DNA of 64,000 nucleotides from RYN-428 sp035551995 (GTDB lineage Bacteria; Planctomycetota; Phycisphaerae; Tepidisphaerales; Tepidisphaeraceae). The notes under the pieces were generated by a model, which was given only the letters and a program-made list of their open reading frames with translations, was not told where the DNA came from and made no database searches. Of this stretch, positions 8,590-18,700 are shown one piece after another. Location: NCBI GenBank assembly GCA_035551995.1, contig DASZME010000012.1, forward strand, positions 124,001 to 188,000, read 5' to 3'. Each line of letters opens with the position of its first letter. Positions within the stretch are counted from its first letter, which is position 1. The position numbers and the translations under genes are program-made.

Positions 8590-10398
8590 TTACGTCACGG
8601 TGAAGGTGCGGGTGTATGTATTGTTGCTTTCGATGCTCTCGGTCACCAGGTTCGTCGAGTCGATGATCATTTCCAGCGTGTGCTTGCCGGTCTTTGCCTT
8701 GCCGATGTTCACTGCCGTGGCGTAATAGTAGTAGTCCGCATTCAAAGGCGGAGCGGTGTCGACGAGCGTCGCGACCGTCACCCCGTCAAGTTTGAGAATG
8801 GTGGAGAACTTGGCCGTGGACGGCGTAGCCGCCGAGCCGGCGTTGTAAAACGCCATATCGACGTACAGCGTGTTTCCCGCGACGATCTTGGTGGCGTCTT
8901 TGGTCCCGCTCGTGGTGATCCCGACCACCAGCGGCGAAGACCACCCCGTCGGCGCGTACGGTTGCAAGTCCGGCAGCGGCTTGGTCACGGTAAACGTGCG
9001 GGTGAAGCTGTTATTGCTTTCGATGATTTCATTGACGGTGTTTTTAGTGTCGGCGTTAATGGTGATGGTGTGCGTGCCGGCGGCTAGTTTTCCAAGGCTC
9101 AGCCCCAGGCTGTAATACGAGTTGTTGACCGACAGGCCCGAGCCATCGCTGAACGTGAAAAGCGTTTTTCCATCCAGCACGATGGTGTTTATTTCCGAAG
9201 TGGTCGTGGCGACCTCTCCGACGTTTTGCACGGCGGCGTCGAGATAAATCGTGCTGGTTGTGGTGAGGCCGGGGGTGTCGGTAATGCCGTTCTTCACCGT
9301 GGTCAGCACCAGCGGCGAAGACCAGCCTGACAGCGCCGCGGGCGCAAGATCAGGCAAAAATCCTCCCTTGACTCCCGAGGCCAGCGTGTAACCCAAAACG
9401 TCGAGCACCGTCAACTCGGTGCCGAGGTTGGGCGTGGACCCGGGTTTTCCGTAGGCGTCCTGAACCTGCGGAACCTGGGAGCCGGGGCTGTACCAGTCAT
9501 TGAAATCGCCCCCCTTGGTCTGGTTGAAGCGGGCGTATAAATCCTTGCCGCCGTCGAAGGAAAACGCGGCTACGGCGCTGGAACTGGTGGTATAGCTGCG
9601 ATGGCCGGAAGTGTCGTAGCGGAAAAGGTCTTCGGCGGCGACGTCGCTTGATGAAACCGCAACGCCGTTGTTGTAGTTATTCAGTCCCGAATCGATGCCG
9701 AGAACTTCGTCCATCTCATGGGAACTGCTGCCGATCAAATCGTACTTGCTCGAACTGATGCTGAAGCGGTTGAGATTGAACAGCGACATGTTCAACCCGA
9801 TCGTGCTGTCGAGTCCGCCGGGCGGGCTGGCGGAAAAGCCCAGGGCGCGGGCGTTGGCATCGGAAAGCAGGATGCTCGCCCCTTTGTTGACCGGATTGGT
9901 CGTTCCGCCCGGAAGACTGGCGACCGCCGATTTGTCGGCGGCGCTGGTCGCGTGGGCGGCGAGGGCTTTCAAGTATGAGGTGTACGAGACGGTCGTGTGA
10001 TAGGTCAGACTGCTGGCCAACCCGCTGGTGATTTCCTCGAATTTCACCGTCACCGTGATCGGCGTGGTGTAATCCTTCTCGAAGTTCTGAACCATGGTGT
10101 TCAGCGCCGCCTCGATCGCGGCGGCATGAGCGTCTTTCGTGATGGTGCTGTCGAAGATCGGATTGATCACGAGATGATTCGGCTGGGTCGTCTTGACGAT
10201 CGCGGTCGAACTCCCCGCGGCGGCCGTCTGCGGCGATACGATCGAAACGTCCGGTCCGTACGCAAGACTCGGCGAAACCGAAAGCAGCATGCGGCTCTCA
10301 AGAGACTCGACGGCCGATGCTCGCCCAATTGGCCGCACCGGCGGATTAACGCCACGCGAGCGACCGAAAAATTCGCGACGACCTTGTTGCTTTGACAT
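8590..10398 (-). CDS. LEPR-XLL exported metalloprotease-like protein with two CARDB domains
   Basis: This 602-residue protein carries the planctomycete LEPR-XLL signature LESRMLLS at residues 33-40 in a long basic N-terminus, marking export to the cell surface. Residues about 75-340 resemble the NF038122-type metalloprotease family, with the HEMDEVLG motif at 227-234. This is an HExxE rather than HExxH arrangement, so the third ligand is uncertain. Two CARDB-like adhesion repeats follow (about 350-465 and 475-602), each starting DLxP and ending in an ESNN-TRTFTV strand pair. ATG 10398 is preceded by a strong AAAGGAGAAGGAAG. A role in cell-surface attachment or protein processing is inferred. 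Confidence 0.82.
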   Translation of the reverse strand: MSKQQGRREFFGRSRGVNPPVRPIGRASAVESLESRMLLSVSPSLAYGPDVSIVSPQTAAAGSSTAIVKTTQPNHLVINPIFDSTITKDAHAAAIEAALNTMVQNFEKDYTTPITVTVKFEEITSGLASSLTYHTTVSYTSYLKALAAHATSAADKSAVASLPGGTTNPVNKGASILLSDANARALGFSASPPGGLDSTIGLNMSLFNLNRFSISSSKYDLIGSSSHEMDEVLGIDSGLNNYNNGVAVSSSDVAAEDLFRYDTSGHRSYTTSSSAVAAFSFDGGKDLYARFNQTKGGDFNDWYSPGSQVPQVQDAYGKPGSTPNLGTELTVLDVLGYTLASGVKGGFLPDLAPAALSGWSSPLVLTTVKNGITDTPGLTTTSTIYLDAAVQNVGEVATTTSEINTIVLDGKTLFTFSDGSGLSVNNSYYSLGLSLGKLAAGTHTITINADTKNTVNEIIESNNSFTRTFTVTKPLPDLQPYAPTGWSSPLVVGITTSGTKDATKIVAGNTLYVDMAFYNAGSAATPSTAKFSTILKLDGVTVATLVDTAPPLNADYYYYATAVNIGKAKTGKHTLEMIIDSTNLVTESIESNNTYTRTFTVT

Positions 10399-10724
10399 TG
10401 GACTTCCTTCTCCTTTCGCCAGTACGCGCTTGCCCGGCGGCTGAATTTCCGCATGACGTCGCAAGCTTTTCTGACGAAACAAAATTAAAGCGGCCGTGTG
10501 GATCTGAATGGGGTAGATCGGCCGAACAAAGTCGGCCATGCCTCATCACTCGATCCGGCGCGGATTACCCCAAAAAAGTGCCTCGCTTCCCACATTGTGC
10601 GATGGCGGGAAGGCAAGTTATTCTAAATTTGCGGGAAGTTCCATCCTATTTTAAATAATTTTGCAGGACGCGACTTCAATCGCCTTAAATTTATATCGGC
10701 GTGTTCAATAAACGGTACAACCCC

Positions 10725-11039
10725 TTAATTTTGCCTTCTTTTGTCAAACGGCCCACCTTCACCGAAGCCGCCGTTACAGACCGCGGAGCGTCGCCGGATG
10801 AAGCGCGCCGACTCGAAAGGGCCGCTTACCCAACTCATACGCGCCGATATTCGGCGCCGAACTTCCATTTGCCTGGCGCGTCGGATGAAGACGGTATCTC
10901 GCGGCTGGGCGTGATTGGCCGCCTCTTGAATCGTCGCAAACGGGCGGCGCGAGGTCCCGGCGTTGTTATCGGCTCCGTTTGTCGCGACGAACCACGAAGA
11001 TAAAAGAAGCCGCCGCTCGATATGTTCGATCACTTGCAT
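10725..11039 (-). pseudogene. Truncated LEPR-XLL beta-helix exoprotein
   Basis: The frame opens HIERRLLLSSWFVATNGADN, which combines the planctomycete sorting signature (a degraded LE-x-R-x-LLS) with the FVAxNGxDxNxGT start of right-handed parallel beta-helix/pectate-lyase-like proteins. RPFATIQEAANHAQPRDTVFIR follows, still typical of that fold. After about 55 residues homology stops and the frame ends at 10725 instead of continuing for several hundred residues. I interpret it as the 5' remnant of a deleted surface-protein gene. It lies next to an intact LEPR-XLL gene on the same strand. The exact end of the remnant is uncertain. Confidence 0.5.
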
Positions 11040-11240
11040 GGCAAGCGGAACCGCCGCGAGGTCCGCGGCATTCGCCGACCTACTTTATCGGACTTTGCAT
11101 GCTGGAACCGCAGGCCGATCCGACTATACTCAGCCTCACAAGGAGAAACGGCGGCGGATCGTTCGCGAAACGCCGGCCGTATTGTGCTATTCGCCGCTTC
11201 GGTGGGAGCGGCATTACCGCAGGGAAAGGAGATCCGTCTC

Positions 11241-13052
11241 ATGGCGGACGACGTTCAGAGTATTCGCAGCCTTAATTGGCGAGAATTGTTCCCCTTCATC
11301 AACCTCTTTCGCGCGTTTCGAGTCGCGATTCATCCCTCCAAGCTCTTGCTTGGCTTTGCGCTGCTGTGCCTCCTCTATGGCGGAGGTCGCGTGCTGGATT
11401 GGGCATGGCCGAGTACTCATTACGCCATCTCCGACGAGATCGATCAATTCGAGAGTTTCCGCTCTTCAAATCCGCATACTTCTTTCGCCGACACGCGCGA
11501 CGCGCTTCGGCGCGAACGCGCCGAGGCCTTCGCCGGGGCGCTCGAAGCCAACCAGATCGCCGCCGGACACGAGGCGTACGTCCAGGGCATCTCCGGCGCG
11601 CATCGCAATTTGCTTCAGACGTTGATCGTCGCCGAGCGCAACAAAAAGTTCGCCGACGCCAGGGCGGCCTTGGACAAGACACTTGCCGACGCGGATAAAA
11701 TTAGCGATGAAGGCGCCCGCGCGACCGCCAGAAAAGCCGCCGTCGACACGCACGACGCCGCCGTCCGAGCCGCGCAGACGTATGCCGACGAGCAAATCCG
11801 GCTCTTGTACTTCTACACGCCGCGGCCATTGTTCGATACGTTTTTCGAATACGAAGTCCGCCGGTTTCACAATGTCGTCGATAGCGCCTTATCCGGAAAT
11901 TGGTTGAACGGATCGCTGGGCGCGACCGCGCCGGAACCGTCGTTTATCGAGGGGCGTCGTCGCAACGGAAACGTCGGCCAAATCGGCTCCTTGCGCGACC
12001 TGATGGCGCGGCAGGCGCTGGGCGCCGACGGACCGGATGCCGCGACGCGCAGGTCGTCGTTCGGCGTGCTGCGTTCGCTGGCCAACTTCGCCGTCGTCGG
12101 CCCCGGCTGGCTGCTTCGCTTTCACTTCGTCTATTTCATCCTGTTCGCGAGTTGGTTCCTGGTCGTATGGGCCATCTTCGGCGGCGCCATCGCCCGAATC
12201 GCGGCGGTTCATATCGCCCGCGACGAAAAAATCTCCATTCGCCAGGCGCTCCGCTTTGGAGCGGCCAAGCTGCTGTCGTTCGTCTTTGCGCCGTTGATTC
12301 CGGTGACCATTATCTTCGTATTCGGACTGATGATCGCGGCCGGCGGACTGCTGTTGTACATCCCCGTGCTCGGGCCAATCGCGGTCGGCGCCTTTTTCAT
12401 ATTGGCGCTGGTGGCCGGTTTGATCATCACGCTCGTCGCCGTCGGCACCGTCGGCGGATTCAACCTGATGTATCCGACGATCGCCGTCGAAGGCTCCGAC
12501 AGTTTCGACGCGATCAGCCGAAGTCTAAGCTACGTCTTCGCCCGCCCCTGGCGAATGCTTTTTTACACGATCGTGAGCGTCGTCTACGGCTCGCTCTGTT
12601 TCATCTTCGTGCGGTATTTCGTTTACCTGATGCTGGCCTTCACGCACTTTTTCGTCCAGGCGTTCCTGGCCGGTAAAGCCGGGCAGTATTGGCCGGCGAT
12701 ATGGCCGGCCGTCAGCGATCAGGACCTCACTTACCACATCAACTACCAGGCGCTGGCCTGGAGCGAAGCGATCGCCGCGACGCTGATCGCCATGTGGGTT
12801 TACCTCGTGCTTTCGTTCCTCGCGGCGTTTGTCGTGAGTTTCTACTTCTCCTCCAACACGTTGATTTACTTCCTCATGCGCCGCGAAGTCGACGCGACGG
12901 AATTGGATGACGTGTACATCGAAGAAAGCGAAGACGATTTCGGCGACGGCGTCATCGCCAACCCGATGCCGGTCACCGCCGCGTCTGCGACCCCCGACCC
13001 TGCTTCCAGCCCCGCGGGAACAACGCCGCCGGATGTCACGCCGGCGATCTGA
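11241..13052 (+). CDS. Multi-pass membrane protein of unknown function
   Basis: This 603-residue protein is not recognised as a named family. A first hydrophobic segment at about 35-55 (LLLGFALLCLLYGGGRVLDW) is followed by a soluble, Ala/Arg/Glu-rich helical domain of about 200 residues, probably extracytoplasmic. Six or so transmembrane helices follow between about 290 and 560, then an acidic, Pro/Ala-rich tail (VYIEESEDDF). The start at 11241 is set by AGGGAAAGGAGATC eight bases upstream. A perfect 19-bp stem terminator lies just after its stop at 13062-13104, so it seems monocistronic. A transport or envelope role is possible but unsupported. Confidence 0.8.
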   Translation: MADDVQSIRSLNWRELFPFINLFRAFRVAIHPSKLLLGFALLCLLYGGGRVLDWAWPSTHYAISDEIDQFESFRSSNPHTSFADTRDALRRERAEAFAGALEANQIAAGHEAYVQGISGAHRNLLQTLIVAERNKKFADARAALDKTLADADKISDEGARATARKAAVDTHDAAVRAAQTYADEQIRLLYFYTPRPLFDTFFEYEVRRFHNVVDSALSGNWLNGSLGATAPEPSFIEGRRRNGNVGQIGSLRDLMARQALGADGPDAATRRSSFGVLRSLANFAVVGPGWLLRFHFVYFILFASWFLVVWAIFGGAIARIAAVHIARDEKISIRQALRFGAAKLLSFVFAPLIPVTIIFVFGLMIAAGGLLLYIPVLGPIAVGAFFILALVAGLIITLVAVGTVGGFNLMYPTIAVEGSDSFDAISRSLSYVFARPWRMLFYTIVSVVYGSLCFIFVRYFVYLMLAFTHFFVQAFLAGKAGQYWPAIWPAVSDQDLTYHINYQALAWSEAIAATLIAMWVYLVLSFLAAFVVSFYFSSNTLIYFLMRREVDATELDDVYIEESEDDFGDGVIANPMPVTAASATPDPASSPAGTTPPDVTPAI

Positions 13053-13061
13053 AAAAGAAGA

Positions 13062-13104
13062 AAAGTCGAATGCCCGAAACCGCAAGTTTCGGGCATTCGA
13101 CTTT
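13062..13104. terminator. Bidirectional intrinsic terminator
   Basis: The arms AAAGTCGAATGCCCGAAAC and GTTTCGGGCATTCGACTTT form a perfect 19-bp stem around a CGCAA loop. It sits between the converging membrane-protein gene (stop 13052) and thiG (stop 13125). An A-rich stretch on one side and the T-run on the other suit termination in both directions. Confidence 0.85.
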
Positions 13105-13124
13105 GATTGGCGTTTCAGGGGCGG

Positions 13125-13943
13125 CTATTCTCCGGGAATATAACTGATCACCCCGTCAAACGGCGAACTTGCCGTCGCGTAGCGCTTCTTTTGAATCCGC
13201 CCCGCCTGATAAGCCAGCAACCCCGCTTGAAGCGCGTGCTTCATCGCGTCGGCCATTTTCACCGGGTCCTTCGCGTGCGCGATGCCGGTGTTCAGGAGCA
13301 CGCCGTCGGCTCCGAGCTCCATGGCGATCGTCACGTCCGACGCCGTCCCGACCCCGGCGTCGACAATCACCGGGAATGCCGGATCGCCCTCCTTTAGCAA
13401 TTCCAGACAGAGCGAAACGTTCAGCGGATTGAGAATCCCCTGCCCCGAACCGATGGGCGAACCGGCCGGCATCACGCACGCGGCGCCGGCTTCCTTGATG
13501 CGCACCGCGGCGCGCGGGTCGTCGCTCGTATACGCTAAAACGGTAAACCCTTCTTTCACCAATTCACGCGTGGCTTCGATGGTGCCGACCGGATCGGGCA
13601 GGAGTGTCTTTTTATCGCCCAGCACTTCCAGCTTAACCCATCCCGCGCCTTTGTTTCCCTGCTTCTCCAGCAGATCGCGGCCAAGCAGCGAAACGCGAAT
13701 CGCGTCCTCGGCGGTGAAGCAACCGGCGGTGTTGGGAAGAATCGTGTATTTGTCCAGGTCCAGAAAATCGAGCAGACTCCGCCCTTGCTTATCGACCAGG
13801 CGCTCACGCCGAACCGCGACGGTCACCACCTGGCAGCCCGAGGCGGCCAGGGCTTGCTGCATCAGTTCGTAATTCTCGTACTTGCCGGTCCCGACGAACA
13901 AACGATTCTGAAGTTCAAACTTCTTGATGCGTAGGAGATCCAT
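13125..13943 (-). CDS. thiG: Thiazole synthase ThiG
   Basis: ThiG forms the thiamine thiazole from 1-deoxyxylulose-5-phosphate, dehydroglycine/iminoglycine and sulfur delivered by ThiS thiocarboxylate. The 272-residue length is normal. Family markers are LFVGTGKYENYELM at the N-terminus, the Schiff-base lysine in WVKLEVLGD (Lys104), LPDPVGTIEATRELV, VMPAGSPIGSGQGILNP, VDAGVGTASD and the phosphate-binding GADGVLLNTGIA. No thiS lies beside it; the only ThiS/MoaD-fold gene in the window is the CysO-like one 21 kb away. It is 24 bp downstream of a DUF2231-like membrane protein gene and probably co-transcribed with it, although no functional link is evident. Confidence 0.95.
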   Translation of the reverse strand: MDLLRIKKFELQNRLFVGTGKYENYELMQQALAASGCQVVTVAVRRERLVDKQGRSLLDFLDLDKYTILPNTAGCFTAEDAIRVSLLGRDLLEKQGNKGAGWVKLEVLGDKKTLLPDPVGTIEATRELVKEGFTVLAYTSDDPRAAVRIKEAGAACVMPAGSPIGSGQGILNPLNVSLCLELLKEGDPAFPVIVDAGVGTASDVTIAMELGADGVLLNTGIAHAKDPVKMADAMKHALQAGLLAYQAGRIQKKRYATASSPFDGVISYIPGE

Positions 13944-13967
13944 GATGCAATTCTCGGGTCAGTTGAT

Positions 13968-15200
13968 TCAACCGGCCGACGCGGTGGGCGCAGTAGCCGG
14001 TAGAGCGGGGGCTGTGGTCGGCGCCATATCGGGCGCCGCCGACGGCAACACCTCCGACGGCGCTACTTCCTTGTTGAAGTGCGTCAACGGGCCTTCGTCG
14101 TCGAAGGTCAGGGCGACGCCCATCCACACCTGCGCCGATGTGACCAGCACCATCAGGCTGGCAAAGACCGTCAGCAAAACGGGCCGTCGCGGGGCGAAGC
14201 GGGCGATAAGGCCCAAAATCAGCGCCAGCGCGATCATCCCAACGCCAAGCGCCAGGTGGGCCATGTGGCGGTTGACGTGCATCTTCTTCGCGTCATCCCA
14301 TTCCAGCGATCCGACGAAATCTTCCCAGCCGCTTTTTTGGGCGAAGTGGATCTTGGTCATGATCCAGTAACCCATGACCGCGGTAACGAGGGTGACGCCC
14401 GCGGACACCAGCCACCATCGACCCGCCGGGACGTGGGCGAAATCGGCTTCGATCTCGGCTTCGGGATTGATGGATCGCATCATGGAAAGATCGTCGGTCA
14501 CCCGGCGTGGCTCGCCGCCGTTTTGTTTGCCGGCCGCCCGGGCTTCCGCCTGAAGCTGAGCCAGTTCGGCGCGGTGCGTGGTCAGGCGCCGAATCGACAG
14601 CCCCAGCGCGGCCATCGCCGCTGACAGGGCAAAGCCGGCGGTGATGATATGCACCTGCTTTTCCCCGCCGATGTAATATTTCACGATATCGGAATACGTA
14701 CCCTTAAACACGTGCTTCGACGGCTTTTGCAGTTCGCCGTCCTGATTGACGATTTGGACGGCGGTTCCTTGCTGATAGACGGTTTCGCCGCCGTTCCATG
14801 AGCCGAAGACCATCATGCCGCACGCCGCCGTCACGCCCAAAAGCAGCGGCAGGCGGAGTTTTTCCCGCCATTGATCGCTGGCGCCGAGCCCGATGACCGC
14901 GCACGTCACCGCCAGCAGCGACGCGCACGATTGGAAGATGACGTGAAGACGCAGCAAGTGAAATCGTTCGCCTTTGACACCCTGGCTGCTGGCCACGTCC
15001 CACAACGCATAGATGCCGCTGGTGGCTGCGGGGAGGCTCAAAATGGCGCCGATCAGAATCATCCAAACGCCGGCGACGCGGATGCTCCCTTTGCGCCACA
15101 GGAGGCTGAACAGCTCGAGAAAAACGCCCAGCACGAACACGCCGAGCGGGTAATGGACGAGGATGACGTGGTAGTTAGGATTAACGAAGCGTAAGGGCAC
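13968..15200 (-). CDS. DUF2231-like multi-pass membrane protein
   Basis: This is a 410-residue integral membrane protein. The first helix (HVILVHYPLGVFVLGVFLEL) has the histidine-bearing HxxLVHxP pattern of DUF2231-type predicted membrane proteins. At least three more helices follow before about residue 155. A soluble linker with a putative periplasmic loop comes next, then helices at about 180-200, 270-290, 320-340 and 350-370. The last 40 residues are Pro/Ala-rich. Histidines in the helices could bind haem, but that is speculation. It is the promoter-proximal gene ahead of thiG (24 bp gap). Confidence 0.75.
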   Translation of the reverse strand: MPLRFVNPNYHVILVHYPLGVFVLGVFLELFSLLWRKGSIRVAGVWMILIGAILSLPAATSGIYALWDVASSQGVKGERFHLLRLHVIFQSCASLLAVTCAVIGLGASDQWREKLRLPLLLGVTAACGMMVFGSWNGGETVYQQGTAVQIVNQDGELQKPSKHVFKGTYSDIVKYYIGGEKQVHIITAGFALSAAMAALGLSIRRLTTHRAELAQLQAEARAAGKQNGGEPRRVTDDLSMMRSINPEAEIEADFAHVPAGRWWLVSAGVTLVTAVMGYWIMTKIHFAQKSGWEDFVGSLEWDDAKKMHVNRHMAHLALGVGMIALALILGLIARFAPRRPVLLTVFASLMVLVTSAQVWMGVALTFDDEGPLTHFNKEVAPSEVLPSAAPDMAPTTAPALPATAPTASAG

Positions 15201-15518
15201 GGGGGTTCCTTTGGTTAGTCGGAAAATGGCATGATAACGCCCCGGCGGCGCGCGTGCCAGCGGGCAAGGTCAGCGGTAACGGGCGGCGATTCTCCCATCG
15301 AAAAATGGAGGGTAATTGACGCGCTGGATTCAATGAACTATCGCAAAAGAGGGCGGGAGTTGCCAAGGTGGGGGGGAACCTTAGCGGGGAACCTCCCGCC
15401 CCGATTGTAATACCGGAGGTCGCTGAGGCCGTTGCGTAAAGGGTCGGCTGCGGCGCTGGTCGAGTCGGAGGAGACTCGCGGAAAAAGTAACCGAGGCTTC
15501 CCCCTCGGCTATCACTTA
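15201..15518. other. Intergenic region with planctomycete-type junk repeats
   Basis: There is no supportable gene here. The stretch contains a GC-rich imperfect inverted motif (GGGAGTTGCC to AACCTCCCGCC, about 15355-15402) and the sequence GAGTCGGAGGAGACTCGCGG at about 15464, which forms a small GAGTC hairpin. The R2 element begins immediately after it. Confidence 0.4.
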
Positions 15519-15723
15519 GAGCGTTTTTCAGTTTTGTAGCGCGCGATGTTTTGCTGACGATCGCGTGGCTGAGCGTTTGGTGGTGACGCCGGTTCTGAGG
15601 TACTCCGAAGAGCCGGATTCCGCGACGCTTCCATCCGGCTCTTCGGAGTACCTCAGAACCGGCGTCGGGTGATGAAACTGATTCCCACGTACGTTGGACG
15701 CGCCAGCAATCTGAAAAACGCTG
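15519..15723. repeat. MITE-like element, family R2, copy 1
   Basis: This element of about 205 bp has termini GAGCGTTTTTCAG and, inverted, CTGAAAAACGCT. The centre is a perfect 29-bp inverted repeat (15588-15616 with 15635-15663) starting GCCGGTTCTGAGGTACTCCG. A second copy at 56948-57154 shares the termini, the hairpin and the flanking non-palindromic sequence (TGGGAACCAGTTTC-like on the reverse strand). The left end abuts a TA; the right end here does not. Confidence 0.8.
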
Positions 15724-15789
15724 GAGGGGTTGCAACAGTCTTTGATAACCGGGAAGCCCCGATTCCTCGGAAGAAATAACCGCGCCGGA

Positions 15790-18700
15790 TTACGAGTGAT
15801 GTCCGCCCCTGAGCAGAATAATAAATGGGGGGTCGCGCTTATTGCATCGGAGGTCGAATTTTTCGCCTTTGACGACATGCCGGATGAAAAGAGTCTGGTC
15901 GCGCTTGGACTCATTGGTGGTGAGGGTTCCGCCAAGGACGGCGTCGTCGATCAATTTCCATCCTTGCTGAATGAAGTCTTCCTTCTGGAGACGGGAGCTG
16001 AGCCATCCGCCGGAACGGTTTCCCTGGTTGCTCCAGTTGCAGGCTAAGAGCATGTAGCCGGTTTGGGTGACTTCAAATTCCGCCGCGCCGTCCCCGACGT
16101 CGCCCGATCGCTTGGCTCGTCGCTGATCGTAAATCACCGCCCCGTATTGCTTCAACATCGGCGGGACGGTCTTCCAACCCGCGTGAGGATCGTCCTGGGC
16201 AACCAACGGCCTTAAATCATATCGAGCCACCGCGACCTGAGCCGGTTCCTTGACGATAGTTTCCCAATCCGCCAGCGGTAGCTTCGCGGTTGACGCCGGC
16301 GGAGAATCGCCGGCGGGATTGGGATCAAAAATGGATTTGGGGGCGCCGCCGGCTTGCGGCGGTTGCACTGACTTGCGCCGCGTAATCTCGGCCGCCAGCT
16401 TTTCATCCGTTTTCTGATCGCCTGTCGTGATTCTCTCGAGCGTTGGGAATGCCTGAAGCAGCGCCTTGCCATCCCCGGCGAACTCTTTCGACAAGAGCAG
16501 GTCTTTTAATGGCGCGCCTTCAACGCCCGCAAGGTTCTTGAGTTTTCCGCAAGCCCCAAGATTCAGATAAGTCAACGGCATCCCCTGAAGGCCATTAAGA
16601 CTCTCAAGCGAACGGCAATCCCACAGATTGATCGACGTCAGCGGCATTCCCCGCAAAATGGAGAGGTCGCCCGTCAACTCGCGACAGCGGGTGAGATTCA
16701 ACTCCTTCAACGCTATTCCCTGAAGACCATTGAGGCTCTTGAGATTCGTGGAATTGTCGAGGCTGAGCTTCGCCAGGGAAAGACCATGCAGTGGCTCGAT
16801 ATTGACCAAAGCGCTTTTATTTTTGAAATTCAGGCTAACGCCGCCGTTCTTATCCGTCCCGATAACCGCTTGAAACTCGACGCCGCCATTGAGCTGCTTG
16901 AGCTTCGCGAGCGTAGCCGGCATCCGCTGGTCGGGCGGCAGCGCGGCGCGCTCTTTCGCGAACGCTTCCATCTCTTTGGAAATGGCCGCGGCGGGCGTAT
17001 CAGAGAAGATGCTCCCGCCCGACGGCGCCGCCAGTTCCTCAACCTCGATCGCATGAAAGATCGTCGCCGCCTTGTTCGACCCGACGCCGATGACATGCGG
17101 CTTGACGCTCCACCAGCCGACTTCGTTTAGATTGCTGTAGTCGGTCTTGAACCCAAAGACCTGTTTGCCGTCGATGACGCACGCCAAAGAATCCTTGCGG
17201 ACTTTGAGAATGACGTCATGGCGCACCCCGCTTCGGCGTGTATCGACCTTGGTGGCGCTGGGATTGTTCCACCATGGCTTTCCGTCCATGCCGCCCAGCC
17301 CGACCGCCAGCGGATTTTCTCCGAAGAAGATCAGCGCGACGCGGCGATCCGTTTTGCCGAACATAATCTGCGTTTCGCCGCCTTCCTGCCGCGTGAAGGC
17401 GACATGAAGGTTGTATTCCGTCGGCGGGTCGTACGGAATCCCAAGACGCGTCCCTTCCACCTTGTCGCAAGATAAACCTTGCCCATTCAGTTGCCAGGCG
17501 CCGGCCATCGTATCGCGCTTGAGATCGATGAGCGGCAATAGATTGACCGTGCGAATGACCTTCTCGTTCACCTCGCCGACGGCGACAGGAGCGGCAGGCG
17601 CCTGCGATACGGCGTTGACCTCGACGCTATGAAACGTCACACTGCCTTCGCCGTTGGCAAGACCAATCGCATGTTCTCCGATTGACCAGTAGGGTTCCAA
17701 CCGGCATTGAGAATAGTCTTCCGTGATCTTTCCCATCGGCTTGCCGTCGATGAACGTGGAGATCGAATCGTTTCGCACTTTGATCGTCGCCTCGTGTTTG
17801 GCGTCAATCGTCAGCCGCGGATCGATTTTGACGATCTTCTCCGGCAACATGTGGGTACGGTCGCCGGCCCCGCGGAAACGGCATTCCTTGGGACTGATTC
17901 CCCACATGCCGCTGGCGTCGTTGTGCGCAAGCAGGACGCCCATCCCGTGATCGCCGTGAAATGTGAAAACGACGCGCATGTCATATTCGACCGGCGGCTT
18001 ATCGGGGAGTCGAATACGGGCGCCGCGACCATCACCGGGATTGGTAATGCCGTCAGTGTTGCGGGTCCAAATGCCTTCGACGATGTCCGCCGGGAGATTG
18101 ACCTTGGACAGAAGATCGCCAGCGGCTGTGACGGCGTTTTCGGCTCCCGCAGCGCCATCACCCGAAACCTGGGGGTCCAGCCACGCAGCTTGTCCTTCGC
18201 TGCTATCGCCGTCGCACCAGACCAGCAGTTGCAATTCGTTGACGCCGGCAATGTCGATTTGGCACGATTGCGTTGGTTGGCCCTGAGAGACAGGCTTTGA
18301 TTCCCATAGGGTTTTGCCGTCAGCTTTCACGGAAAACTTCAGCGTGGGCGGCGACTTTGCCAAATCGAGAATTCCCACCGAAGAAGTGAACCGCTTGTAT
18401 TTTCCGTCGAGCCGATAGGTTGCCCAACTCACGCTTCCGGTTGACGCGTGGATGGCGACCGAGTGCGGATACCCGATATTGTTTACCGCGATCTTCCGCC
18501 CGTTATACGCTGTCGGCCCTGTAAATAGCGCTTGGCCGTGGCCGGCGGAATGCTTTTCGTCCTTCATGTCGCTTAGGAACAAAGATTGAGCGGGCGATGC
18601 CGCTATTGCGGGAGCGATCGCCTGCTCCGGCGGCGGCGCCTGCGCCAACCTCTTTTCCGTCAGCACGCGCTGCAGTCCGCCGAAAGTCGAATCGGCGACG

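Noticed and set aside
15181..15735. 184-codon minus-strand frame upstream of the DUF2231-like gene
   Set aside because: It runs through repeat R2 and low-complexity leader; no recognisable protein.
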